Assembly (NCBI GenBank): GCA_017397645.1
Contig: JAFQIE010000018.1
Span: forward strand, 1-64,000
Direction of reading: 5' to 3'
DNA: 64,000 bases
DNA from: Lachnospiraceae bacterium
Lineage (GTDB): Bacteria > Bacillota > Clostridia > Lachnospirales > Lachnospiraceae
Shown: positions 37,540-44,475 of the stretch, piece after piece
How the letters are laid out: each line of letters begins with the position of its first letter
Numbering within the stretch: the stretch's first letter is position 1
Translations under genes and position numbers: made by a program
The notes under the pieces: model-generated
The model's input: only the letters and a program-made list of their open reading frames with translations
Databases searched by the model: none
What the model was told of the DNA's origin: nothing

Positions 37540-38775
37540 TTAGAACTTCAAATCAGTTAGCAAGTCTCTTCTTGTCATATCCATTCCATGATTATCAATA
37601 ACTCTAATTCTTTTTACCGTTTCAGCATGTTTTTTATTCATCTCTTCAATAGTGTCTGCCTGAATGGTAAAACCGGCAATTCTATCTCCGCTATTCTCAA
37701 TTGTATCGAACCTAGCACCACACCATTTAAATAAATAATAGTCTGTTATAATCCCATCTTCTTTTAATTCTTCGAAACCTTCGAGATGCTCAAAAACTCC
37801 GGGCTTACAATAGATAAATTCGTTGGCTATATAATTATTCTCCGTAATCACTTCACCAACATGCGGTTGGATTCCTAATGTCAAGTCAACAACAGCTGAA
37901 ATTACATCAAATCCTGAAGTCTTGTTTATGAGTATATATTTTACGCTTCCTCCAGTTCTTGCGCTAAACTCTAAAACAGAGACCCGTTTGCCATCTGTAA
38001 TCATTTGGATTAACATTGGCGTATTTTTTAGGTTGAATGCTTCGGTAATCTGCTGAGCAACTGAACGAACCAGCTCATGCACTTTTTCTGCAGTATCCTT
38101 CGCATACCGTCCTCTAAAAATGACAAACTTATCTCGCTCCGCAATTTTATCTGAGATGGAAATTGAAAGGATGTGAGGAACACCATTTTCAACATAGAGG
38201 TCAACACTTAATTCTTCTCCATCTATAAACTCTTCAATAATTGCCGTTTGCGTTCTGCTGAGTTTTACTGCTTTATGAAAAGCAATCTGCAGTTCTTCTA
38301 TGTTTTCAACACGTTTTACACCTTTTGAACTATTGCAATCTACCGGCTTCACAATCAAAGGATACTTCATCTCTTTAATAAGTGACTCATCAAGTTCTGC
38401 CATTGTCACATGCTTCGCCGTAGGAATATTGTTTTTAACAAATACTTCCTTCATGTATTGTTTGTTTGTAACATTAAGGGCAGTCTGATAATCGATATAA
38501 CATGGTAGCCCTAACGCTTCTGATACATAGGCAACTGTCAATAACGCCTGGTCGGTACATGCTGTTATCAAAAAATCTACTTTCTGTGTTACTGCCAACT
38601 TCTTAATTGCTTCAACATCTAATGTTGATACTCTAAAAAAATCATCTGCATATGGCTTCGCAACAGGATTTTCGTAATAATCCGCAAGTATTGTATATAT
38701 CCCTCTTTTTTTCAACTCATTAATTAACGCAATCTGAGGATATCCTCCGGCTAATACTAATGCTTTTTTGTTCAT
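37540..38775 (-). CDS. ATP-grasp ligase (carbamoyl-phosphate-synthase-like fold)
   Basis: A 411-residue protein with an N-terminal preATP-grasp Rossmann domain (ALVLAGGYPQIAL), then the ATP-grasp core. The core shows KPVDCNSSKGVKRV (near residue 140-155), the glutamate EEFIDGEELSVD (180-191) and VLEFSARTGG (near 265) for metal and acyl contacts. This form resembles enzymes that join an amino acid to an acceptor. It pairs with the next gene, so the cluster has two different ligases. The exact substrates cannot be read from sequence. Confidence 0.86.
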   Translation of the reverse strand: MNKKALVLAGGYPQIALINELKKRGIYTILADYYENPVAKPYADDFFRVSTLDVEAIKKLAVTQKVDFLITACTDQALLTVAYVSEALGLPCYIDYQTALNVTNKQYMKEVFVKNNIPTAKHVTMAELDESLIKEMKYPLIVKPVDCNSSKGVKRVENIEELQIAFHKAVKLSRTQTAIIEEFIDGEELSVDLYVENGVPHILSISISDKIAERDKFVIFRGRYAKDTAEKVHELVRSVAQQITEAFNLKNTPMLIQMITDGKRVSVLEFSARTGGSVKYILINKTSGFDVISAVVDLTLGIQPHVGEVITENNYIANEFIYCKPGVFEHLEGFEELKEDGIITDYYLFKWCGARFDTIENSGDRIAGFTIQADTIEEMNKKHAETVKRIRVIDNHGMDMTRRDLLTDLKF

Positions 38776-38787
38776 ATTGCTTTCCTT

Positions 38788-40002
38788 TTATAACAATGAT
38801 TGGTACAGGTCTATGAGCCTTGAATCATATTGAGTTGGATGAAACATATTCTTTGATTTTTCTATGATACGTTGACTATCATATGTGCTATGTTTTGAAG
38901 CCATACTCATCTTCTCCGCCAAGTCCTTCACATCTCCCGCTTTGGCCACATATCCGGTCACTCCATCTTCTACCAGTTCCGGCAATCCGCCATAGCCTGA
39001 CACAATCACCGGCTTCCCCGCCGCCTGAGCCTCCATAATCGTGTAGGGACCATTTTCGTACCATTCACTTGGCAGGCAAACACAGAGTGCATTTGCGATG
39101 ATATCTTTCAACTCTTGTCCGGATTTGAAGCCCAGCAGTTTGACTTTATCCTGCAATCCTTCTTGTTCGATTAATGCCTCTATCTGTTCCTTTACAGGGC
39201 CTGTCCCAACGATGTACAAGGGCTTGTCTACCTGTGCTTCTTTGTATGCCTTCACCAAGGTGAGAATGCCCTTTTCACGACTTAGACGACCGAAATAGAG
39301 GAAGTAATCTCCCCCCTCCCGCTTGCAACCATATTCTGTGCCCTCAGGCAAAAAGTTTGGCATATGCACAACGGGACATTTTGCGATTCCGGCTTCCTCT
39401 ATTTTTTTCTTATAGAAGGCAGAAGGTGTGATAATCAAATCCATCTTCTGATATGTTTTTCTGATTTTATATACATAAGCTTCCAAAGTGGCTAATAAGC
39501 TCTTTAATTTGGAATCCTTCATACAACCTGTTTTAAAACAGTTCGTATAGTTCCCGTGTAGGCACTTTTCACAAACCTCTGTATGATTTAACATTTGATA
39601 ATTGGGGCATACGCTCTTTAAATCATGCGCCGTATATACCACAGGTATCTTATATTTCTTTGCCACATCAACAATGGAACCGGTCAACTGGCTCTGGAAA
39701 ATATTGAGATGTATGATATCGGGTTTTTCATCTTGAATCAGTTGTTCAAATTTCTTCTTTGCCTCAAAAGAGTATAGCATCTTGATGGCAGCCTTAATGG
39801 TCTGTAATTTGCCCATAGGCGCATTGAAATCCACATTTCCTACGAAGTACTTCTCTTGCTCACAGGGGAAGTTTTTTTCATCCTTCATAGAAAAATATAT
39901 CACTTCGCAACCGTGTTTTTTTAACAGCTCTCCGAGACCAAAATAATAGGTTTCAGAACCACCTTTGATATAATGAAATTTGTTTACAAGCAATACTTTC
40001 AT
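38788..40002 (-). CDS. GT4-family glycosyltransferase
   Basis: A 404-residue GT-B fold retaining enzyme. The N-terminal half has VLLVNKFHYIKGGSETYYFGLGELL. The C-terminal half has FGRLSREKGILTLVKAY, the PS/LPSEWYENGPYTIMEAQAAGKPV motif with the EX7E-type glutamates, and a nucleotide-binding VSGYGGLPEL loop. A cysteine cluster (CEKCLHGNYTNCFKTGC) lies near residue 145, probably a small zinc site; such a patch is seen in some GT4 proteins. Its start overlaps the end of the upstream gene by 4 bases. Confidence 0.9.
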   Translation of the reverse strand: MKVLLVNKFHYIKGGSETYYFGLGELLKKHGCEVIYFSMKDEKNFPCEQEKYFVGNVDFNAPMGKLQTIKAAIKMLYSFEAKKKFEQLIQDEKPDIIHLNIFQSQLTGSIVDVAKKYKIPVVYTAHDLKSVCPNYQMLNHTEVCEKCLHGNYTNCFKTGCMKDSKLKSLLATLEAYVYKIRKTYQKMDLIITPSAFYKKKIEEAGIAKCPVVHMPNFLPEGTEYGCKREGGDYFLYFGRLSREKGILTLVKAYKEAQVDKPLYIVGTGPVKEQIEALIEQEGLQDKVKLLGFKSGQELKDIIANALCVCLPSEWYENGPYTIMEAQAAGKPVIVSGYGGLPELVEDGVTGYVAKAGDVKDLAEKMSMASKHSTYDSQRIIEKSKNMFHPTQYDSRLIDLYQSLL

Positions 40003-41156
40003 ACTGAAAATACCTTCTCATATTCTCCGGCAATAAATTCCCAACTGTAATTGTCTGCAATTCTTTGTTTTGCCGCTGTTCCAAGTTTTTGAATCTCTTC
40101 TGCATGCATATGGTCTGCTTCGTGAATCATCTCAGCAAGGTCACCCGCCGTCTTTGACCAATATAGCGCACTGTCCTCTGCCACTTCTTTGTTGAATCCA
40201 ACATCCAGAAGCAGATTCAAATCCGTGCTTCCAAGTGCCTCCAACAGGCTGGGGTTTGTGCCACCCACTTCATGTCCATGGAAATATCCGTAGGCATTTT
40301 CACGAATCTTCTTAAGGAGTTCCTGCTCATAAACAGTGCCAACGAATTTGATTCTTTTATCCTTCCGGAACTGTAATTTCTGTTCCAGCTCATCCAGGAA
40401 TTTTTCGTTCACATTAGTGATAATGGCGAAATCCTTGGTGGTGTCGGAATTCATAAATTCTCTGATCATAGTTTCGTAGTTATTTTCCGGCACAAAGCGT
40501 CCGACCACCAGGTAGTAATTCTTTTTCTGAAGTTTTTTATCCTGATACCAACCGGTCAGCTTCGCATCTTCATCGTTCAATATGGATGGCTTTATATCTG
40601 CACCATAGGCAATGAATGTGGTATTCGGTTGATATTTTTGATATGTGGTTTGAATATAGCGTTCTATGTTCTTACTGTCACAAATCAGAAGGTCCGCATG
40701 TTTCACCATCATGCCTTCGGAAATTTTCCAGTATTTTCGGACAGGAGCACTCCACTTGGCACGCATCCATTCGTGACCATCCGGATTCACATATACTTTA
40801 CCACCAAATTGGTGGATTTTTTGCTGGAAGTATTTTGCAAAGGGTCCGATACGGCATGCCAATATGTATACTATCGAATTCTGGATGTGGTATTCTTGGA
40901 TGTATTTGCAACATTTCTGTAATGCTGCCACGTCGTAGTATATCGCCTGGGCAGGGCCTATATTAGGCACCTTCACCTTAAAGCACCTTGCATTGTGGTA
41001 CTCAAACTCGCCTTCTTCCGTGGCTTTACATGCCACATGATACTTGATACTGTCTGATGTCTGATGGTATTCTGTCAGTTTGTCCACAAAGGTTTCATAT
41101 CCGCCGTAGTTGCCGGGGATGCCTTTGGAGCCAACGATAAAGACATGTTGGACCAT
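39999..41156 (-). CDS. DUF1972-type rhamnosyltransferase-like GT4 glycosyltransferase
   Basis: The first gene of the glycan cluster. The N-terminus VQHVFIVGSKGIPGNYGGYETFVDKL is the DUF1972 landmark, followed by a GT-B C-terminal domain with VVGRFVPENNYETMI and HGHEVGGTNPSLLEALGS. The family includes second-step rhamnosyltransferases in several polysaccharide systems. ATG 41156 is chosen: AGGAGG sits 6 bases upstream and the longer frame only adds seven residues. A near-consensus promoter lies 35-70 bases upstream. The specificity is a guess from family. Confidence 0.9.
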   Translation of the reverse strand: MVQHVFIVGSKGIPGNYGGYETFVDKLTEYHQTSDSIKYHVACKATEEGEFEYHNARCFKVKVPNIGPAQAIYYDVAALQKCCKYIQEYHIQNSIVYILACRIGPFAKYFQQKIHQFGGKVYVNPDGHEWMRAKWSAPVRKYWKISEGMMVKHADLLICDSKNIERYIQTTYQKYQPNTTFIAYGADIKPSILNDEDAKLTGWYQDKKLQKKNYYLVVGRFVPENNYETMIREFMNSDTTKDFAIITNVNEKFLDELEQKLQFRKDKRIKFVGTVYEQELLKKIRENAYGYFHGHEVGGTNPSLLEALGSTDLNLLLDVGFNKEVAEDSALYWSKTAGDLAEMIHEADHMHAEEIQKLGTAAKQRIADNYSWEFIAGEYEKVFSV

Positions 41157-41198
41157 TGTTTGCCTCCTATAACCCAATAGTTAGACATATTCTAGTTT

Positions 41199-41227
41199 AT
41201 TATAACCTAAAATTCACAATTTGTACA
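41199..41227 (-). promoter_or_regulatory. Proximal promoter of the glycan cluster
   Basis: TGTACA (41227-41222) and TATAAT (41204-41199) lie 17 bases apart on the - strand, with an expected start near 41193 and a leader of about 37 bases. The motif TTGTACA occurs again at 41244-41250, 23 bases upstream, and could be part of an operator. Confidence 0.65.
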
Positions 41228-41252
41228 CAGATAATTCATCATTTTGTACAAA

Positions 41253-41297
41253 CTGTAGTAAATACTACAGGGCGATGCCTACATTGGCACCGCCCTG
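41253..41297 (-). repeat. Two adjacent inverted repeats upstream of the glycan promoter
   Basis: A perfect 8-bp dyad CTGTAGTA / TACTACAG (41253-41270) touches a 12-bp stem CAGGGCGATGCC / GGCACCGCCCTG (41268-41297, loop TACATT) with one mismatch on the + strand that becomes a G-U pair on the - strand. A transcript read leftwards would fold this as a strong hairpin. There is no T-run, so it is more likely a protein or antitermination target than a terminator. Confidence 0.6.
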
Positions 41298-41354
41298 ATA
41301 TGACAGTTTCCCGCCTCGTCAAAGAATTATGCGTTATTTTCTGCAATTTACACA

Positions 41355-41388
41355 ACTGACAAAAACTTTACTCTATTTACTGACAAAA
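41355..41388. repeat. Two direct 10-bp repeats, 24 bases apart
   Basis: ACTGACAAAA occurs at 41355-41364 and again at 41379-41388. A 24-base period is slightly more than two helical turns and fits tandem binding of one regulator. This lies between the small-RNA terminator and the hairpins upstream of the glycan promoter. Confidence 0.5.
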
Positions 41389-41402
41389 TTTAATTTACAT
41401 AG

Positions 41403-41435
41403 AAAAAAAGGATCCTAACACTACTGTTAAGACCC
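41403..41435 (-). terminator. Rho-independent terminator of the small RNA
   Basis: On the - strand GGGTCTTAAC and GTTAGGATCC form a fully paired 10-bp stem that includes two G-U pairs, followed at once by seven T (41409-41403). It ends the small RNA gene and isolates the glycan cluster from upstream transcription. Confidence 0.85.
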
Positions 41436-41553
41436 TTACTAATCTTTGGTTGATGGGTTCGACTGGTTGCTTACTACTCTACATATTCGTAAGGATATGC
41501 TTCATAAACGGTTAACTAAAGTTCATTAGCACCTCACAACCACAATCCCATTA
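41403..41553 (-). ncRNA. Candidate structured small RNA of about 150 nt
   Basis: The RNA has its own promoter at 41560-41587 and ends in the terminator at 41403-41435, with no supported reading frame between. A multi-branched fold can be drawn. P1 pairs AUGGG (41551-41547) with CCCAU (41457-41453). P2 pairs UGGUUG (41542-41537) with CAACCA (41469-41464) across a small internal loop. One inner hairpin GCAUAU / AUAUGU is at 41500-41481, with a further weak one near 41531-41515. I do not recognise the family. It may be a free small RNA, or a leader whose terminator controls readthrough into the glycan operon. Confidence 0.6.
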
Positions 41554-41559
41554 ATCTAT

Positions 41560-41587
41560 ATTATAGACACATTCATACGAATGTCAA
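41560..41587 (-). promoter_or_regulatory. Consensus promoter of the small RNA
   Basis: Exact consensus TTGACA (41587-41582) and TATAAT (41565-41560) with a 16-base spacer. This is one of the strongest looking promoters in the window, and it lies directly after the stop codon of the DUF3800 gene with no protein gene following it. Confidence 0.85.
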
Positions 41588-41602
41588 TACATATTGATTG
41601 AT

Positions 41603-42385
41603 TTATGATAAAATTTTTAGACCATACTTATATTTCCCTTCCATTACACTGCCGTCATATAGTTTATCTCTTATACTTTTTGAAAAATCCCTGTTTTTCG
41701 GCTTCATCATGGCCACATATCTACCCAATGTGTTCGGAACAAAATCTGCAAGTTGCAATCCTGCAATATTATTCTTTTTCATTAAAAAGCATATTTCTTT
41801 CAAATGCTCCTGTATTGTTTTCGGCGCATAATATAGTGTACCTAACGCTTTCAATTCGTAGAGTCTTTGTTGAATCTTCATATTCTGTTCTGGCTGCATC
41901 GCTTCATAGCAAATATCTCCAATAGCATTATTTTTAATTAAAAACTGACAATAATTCTCAACCAGCAGTTGGATTGCTATTGTAAGCTGATTATTCATAT
42001 TTACCTCTCCATAACGAGAATATAAGGCACCTTTGTCTATGCATACTCCAATTGTTATCATATTCGAGTTTTTAAACAATTTCGAAAGTTCATTATATAG
42101 CATAGTAACCGTATGCTTACTTTGAAACACCTGATAATGTGCCGGCAATTTATTCATCCATTTCGAATTCATTCGATTACTCGCAAAACCCACATCTTTC
42201 TCATGTAATATGTATTGCTCACATCCCGCAGATTTATTCCACACTAATTGTTTAATTTCATTTAATCCATTTTCCACCACGGAATAATCGTTGTTTTTTA
42301 TAATAACTCCGCTCATAACAAAAAACCTATTTCCAGAGTCATTAAATGTTTCACTTTCGTCCATATATAGCGTATAATCTGCCAT
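41603..42385 (-). CDS. DUF3800-domain protein
   Basis: A 260-residue protein that begins MADYTLYMDESETFNDSGNRFFVMSGVII, the DUF3800 signature with an early Asp-Glu pair. The family has an RNase H-like fold with acidic active-site candidates, and some members are linked to mobile elements and defence. A second conserved acidic stretch is GLQLADFVPNTLGRY near residue 215. It follows the Panacea module by 133 bases, with one of the two direct repeats in the gap. It is weakly joined to that operon at best. The AAGGGG site before the ATG is fair. The role is unknown. Confidence 0.82.
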   Translation of the reverse strand: MADYTLYMDESETFNDSGNRFFVMSGVIIKNNDYSVVENGLNEIKQLVWNKSAGCEQYILHEKDVGFASNRMNSKWMNKLPAHYQVFQSKHTVTMLYNELSKLFKNSNMITIGVCIDKGALYSRYGEVNMNNQLTIAIQLLVENYCQFLIKNNAIGDICYEAMQPEQNMKIQQRLYELKALGTLYYAPKTIQEHLKEICFLMKKNNIAGLQLADFVPNTLGRYVAMMKPKNRDFSKSIRDKLYDGSVMEGKYKYGLKILS

Positions 42386-42422
42386 ACTAACCCCTTCTTT
42401 CCACTAAATATACAATTTTCTT

Positions 42423-42478
42423 TTTTGGGTTTTCGCGTTATGGGAACATTAACAAAGAATAAAAGAGCCAAAAGAAAG
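42423..42478. repeat. Direct repeat copy B, flanking the Panacea module
   Basis: A 56-base stretch that matches copy A (44355-44410) at 49 of 56 positions in the same orientation. It begins TTTTGG, contains TTTTCGCGTTA and TTAACAA, and ends CAAAAGAAAG. It lies between the 91-residue gene and the DUF3800 gene. Confidence 0.85.
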
Positions 42479-42518
42479 TTTCGTTTTAAAAAATTGCACA
42501 TTTTTAATTTGTTTATCA

Positions 42519-42794
42519 CTATTGGTTTATTAATCCTTGAATCTGCTCTGGTGAAAAATCGAAATACTCAACAATTTCCTCAGAGGTTAACTTACCATCC
42601 GCCAAAAGTCTCTTGATACTGTCTTTAATACAACGCTTCATTAATATTTTGGCGCCTATCTTAACTCGTTCATTTACCATCGTCTCCATCGCCGGAATAT
42701 ACTCTTCCATAATTTTATCCGGCAATAAGTCTACCGCCATAAAAGGCGCCATTTCCAATCCCCATTTATATGCCAATTCTTCAAATTTACTCAT
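42519..42794 (-). CDS. Small helical protein of the Panacea module (second)
   Basis: A 91-residue, mainly helical, soluble protein with no recognised domain. Its N-terminus FEELAYKWGLEMAP resembles that of its upstream neighbour (YEKLAAEWCAEALP), so the two are distant paralogues. The C-terminal IKRLLADGKLTSEEIVEYFDF resembles tails of Rpn/PD-(D/E)XK transposase-like proteins. GGAGG sits in the last codons of the preceding gene, so translation is coupled. If the upstream Panacea protein is an antitoxin, this or its neighbour is a toxin candidate. That is inference from context. Confidence 0.75.
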   Translation of the reverse strand: MSKFEELAYKWGLEMAPFMAVDLLPDKIMEEYIPAMETMVNERVKIGAKILMKRCIKDSIKRLLADGKLTSEEIVEYFDFSPEQIQGLINQ

Positions 42795-42797
42795 ATT

Positions 42798-43064
42798 TTA
42801 ATCCTCCGGTCTCGTATCGTATTTATATGCAATTCTTTCTATATTCTTCCCCCTCAACTCAGCTTGCTGTATCAATTGATTCCCTTTCTCAAGTAAGTTG
42901 TTTAATCCAACAGCAAGTTCCTCGGGGGTCATGTTTTCCTGTTCAAAAAGGTTTTCCTGCCATTCTTCCAGCACCTTTTTAATCGTGTACTGAACTAACT
43001 TCTTTATCGTTTTTGGTAATGCTTCCGCACACCATTCTGCCGCAAGTTTTTCGTAATCTTCCAT
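42798..43064 (-). CDS. Small helical protein of the Panacea module (first)
   Basis: An 88-residue protein with N-terminus MEDYEKLAAEWCAEALP, a central VQYTIKKVLEEWQENLF stretch and a mildly basic C-terminus. It has no known domain and no signal peptide or membrane segment. It starts 5 bases after the stop of the Panacea regulator, with GGGGG eight bases ahead of the ATG. It is the immediate partner of the regulator, as toxins often are. A related small protein follows it. I cannot assign a biochemical activity. Confidence 0.75.
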   Translation of the reverse strand: MEDYEKLAAEWCAEALPKTIKKLVQYTIKKVLEEWQENLFEQENMTPEELAVGLNNLLEKGNQLIQQAELRGKNIERIAYKYDTRPED

Positions 43065-43069
43065 TATAC

Positions 43070-44119
43070 TTATGCCCCCTTCTCTCTTTCATTTGAAATC
43101 GTATGCAGATTCTTAGCATACTCAAAAGAAATTTCTTGTCCTAAAGGTGTTATTCTGTACGCTTCTTCTTCGTGCATTCTATCCACAATTTGTTTTTTTG
43201 ACATTCTGCCAAAATTATCTATAATAATATCCAATATAGAAATATCGTCTTTGGTAAGATGTTCATAAACAGGCGCTTCGTCTAAGTAAAAAAAATATGT
43301 ACTTCCCTCCCCCTCGTCAATTTCGTCACAGGGCACCCCATCAAGATTAATGATCGAATGATGTCCTATCGGTAAAGCACCCATAGACATAGCAAGATAC
43401 ACTAAGCCGGTAATGGCCGTTCCTCTCATTTTATAAGACAAGGCATCCGCATACCATAGTAAGTTCATTAGTTTCACCTTGTATAACCTGGTAACCCGGG
43501 ATAAAGTTGAAAAGTATCGGATTATGTCTATCACCTTATCCAGTGACAAGCACACATTGCCGTTTAAAGCAGAGATATCTTTATATTTGATATACTCAGC
43601 TTCTATCGCTTTTCTCAAATATACATCTCTCTTACTTTCGTATAGAAGTTTCGCATATTTCAAATATCGCTGGTATGCACGTTCAGCCAGATTTTTCTTT
43701 GATTCAGTCAATAAGGAGAGATACCATTCTGTATCATCCTGTATCTTCTTCAATATTGCATCATGCGCTCTATCCTGTACTTGGTGACTTTCATATCTGG
43801 TTATCGTCTTTTCTCCCCAGCCAAGCAGAATGCATAGGTCTCTCTGCGAAATATCATACGCCACACGAACATTTGATATTTCATCAGATGTAAGCAACCC
43901 TTCTGCTTTTCGATACGCGTCTTTAAGGCTAATGTCATTGTATTGTAACTGGTTCTCATCAGTGTACAATTCATTCGTATTGCAGCAATAGAAATATTGC
44001 GCTTCATACTCTACTTTTCTTTTTTTGAAAGAAGTACACTCTATGACAGATACAACGTCCACTTGGTGTTCTTCCATACAGCATGTACAAAGACGCATTT
44101 CACTCCTAATAACATTCAT
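43070..44119 (-). CDS. Zinc-finger/HTH/Panacea (SocA-like) antitoxin-type regulator
   Basis: A 349-residue three-part protein. Residues 8-50 hold an MqsA/YgiT-like zinc finger with Cys11, Cys14, Cys45 and Cys46. Residues about 66-115 form an HTH (ISQRDLCILLGWGEKTITRYE). Residues about 195-330 match the Panacea/SocA domain (KVKLMNLLWYADALSYKMRG, GLVYLAMSMGALPIGH). Panacea domains act as antitoxins for many unrelated toxins. AAGGAG lies before the ATG at 44119. The promoter at 44200-44228 has a perfect operator over the start site, so it probably represses itself. Two small genes follow directly. Confidence 0.88.
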   Translation of the reverse strand: MNVIRSEMRLCTCCMEEHQVDVVSVIECTSFKKRKVEYEAQYFYCCNTNELYTDENQLQYNDISLKDAYRKAEGLLTSDEISNVRVAYDISQRDLCILLGWGEKTITRYESHQVQDRAHDAILKKIQDDTEWYLSLLTESKKNLAERAYQRYLKYAKLLYESKRDVYLRKAIEAEYIKYKDISALNGNVCLSLDKVIDIIRYFSTLSRVTRLYKVKLMNLLWYADALSYKMRGTAITGLVYLAMSMGALPIGHHSIINLDGVPCDEIDEGEGSTYFFYLDEAPVYEHLTKDDISILDIIIDNFGRMSKKQIVDRMHEEEAYRITPLGQEISFEYAKNLHTISNEREKGA

Positions 44120-44180
44120 GTTAGTAGCTCCTTCTAACTAGAAAGCTAAATGCAACTTCATTATCATATACCGTTAACTA

Positions 44181-44228
44181 GGTATCATTTGATACCATAA
44201 TACTATTATATTATAATTTCCATGTCAA
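44181..44228 (-). promoter_or_regulatory. Autoregulatory promoter and operator of the Panacea module
   Basis: TTGACA (44228-44223) and TAGTAT (44205-44200) are 17 bases apart on the - strand. The perfect dyad GGTATCA-TT-TGATACC lies at 44181-44196 and covers the expected transcription start near 44193. A further GGTAT-type half-site lies just downstream, near 44167-44173. This arrangement is typical of HTH antitoxins that bind their own promoter. Confidence 0.8.
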
Positions 44229-44246
44229 GTACCGTTTTTTTTATAC

Positions 44247-44314
44247 TTGAAGACACAATTTGTGACTTCAAAACTTTTTCAGCTTCGTTTAAAGTCGGAT
44301 TTTTCGACTTTAAA
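44247..44314. repeat. Two strong inverted repeats upstream of the Panacea promoter
   Basis: One dyad at 44247-44271 (TTGAAG-A-CACAA on one arm and TTGTG-A-CTTCAA on the other) and one perfect 10-bp stem at 44288-44314 (TTTAAAGTCG / CGACTTTAAA, loop of seven). There is no gene in 44120-44475, and the stretch is otherwise explained only by the operator, repeat copy A and the terminator of the TIGR04086 gene. Confidence 0.7.
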
Positions 44315-44354
44315 AATTCGTCTGGTGCTTCACCTCATACCCTTAGATTTCTAC

Positions 44355-44410
44355 TTTTGGATTTTCGCGTTAAGAGAACCTTAACAATGAATAAAAGAAC
44401 CAAAAGAAAA
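44355..44410. repeat. Direct repeat copy A, flanking the Panacea module
   Basis: A 56-base copy with 49 identities to copy B, same orientation, about 1.93 kb apart. It contains GTTAAG-AGAACC-TTAAC, a small dyad. The module with its regulator and both small genes lies exactly between the two copies, which is why I read them as boundary repeats. Copy A also overlaps the end of the TIGR04086 terminator. Confidence 0.85.
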
Positions 44411-44435
44411 GGTGTACATTTGAACTGTACACCTT
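44401..44435 (-). terminator. Rho-independent terminator after the TIGR04086 gene
   Basis: A perfect 10-bp stem AAGGTGTACA / TGTACACCTT with a seven-base loop (44409-44435), followed on the - strand by TTTTCTTTT. It lies 40 bases after the stop codon at 44476. Confidence 0.85.
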
Positions 44436-44475
44436 GATGCTAACACTATATATCCTTTATCGTCAAGAGCAAATT

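Noticed and set aside
41253..41297. Hairpin as a terminator of the glycan locus
   Set aside because: The stem is strong but no T-run follows on either strand, so it was listed as a possible regulatory fold.
41403..41553. Small RNA taken as tmRNA or as a peptide gene (frame giving LTVYEAYPYEYVE)
   Set aside because: No ALAA-type tag end, no tRNA-like end and no start codon with ribosome site for that frame; only very short chance frames exist.
42423..44410. Direct repeats read as insertion-sequence ends
   Set aside because: They are in the same orientation, not inverted, and no transposase lies between them.
44222..44437. 71-residue open frame on the + strand upstream of the Panacea gene
   Set aside because: It runs through the promoter, repeat copy A and a terminator, has no ribosome site and no recognisable protein pattern.
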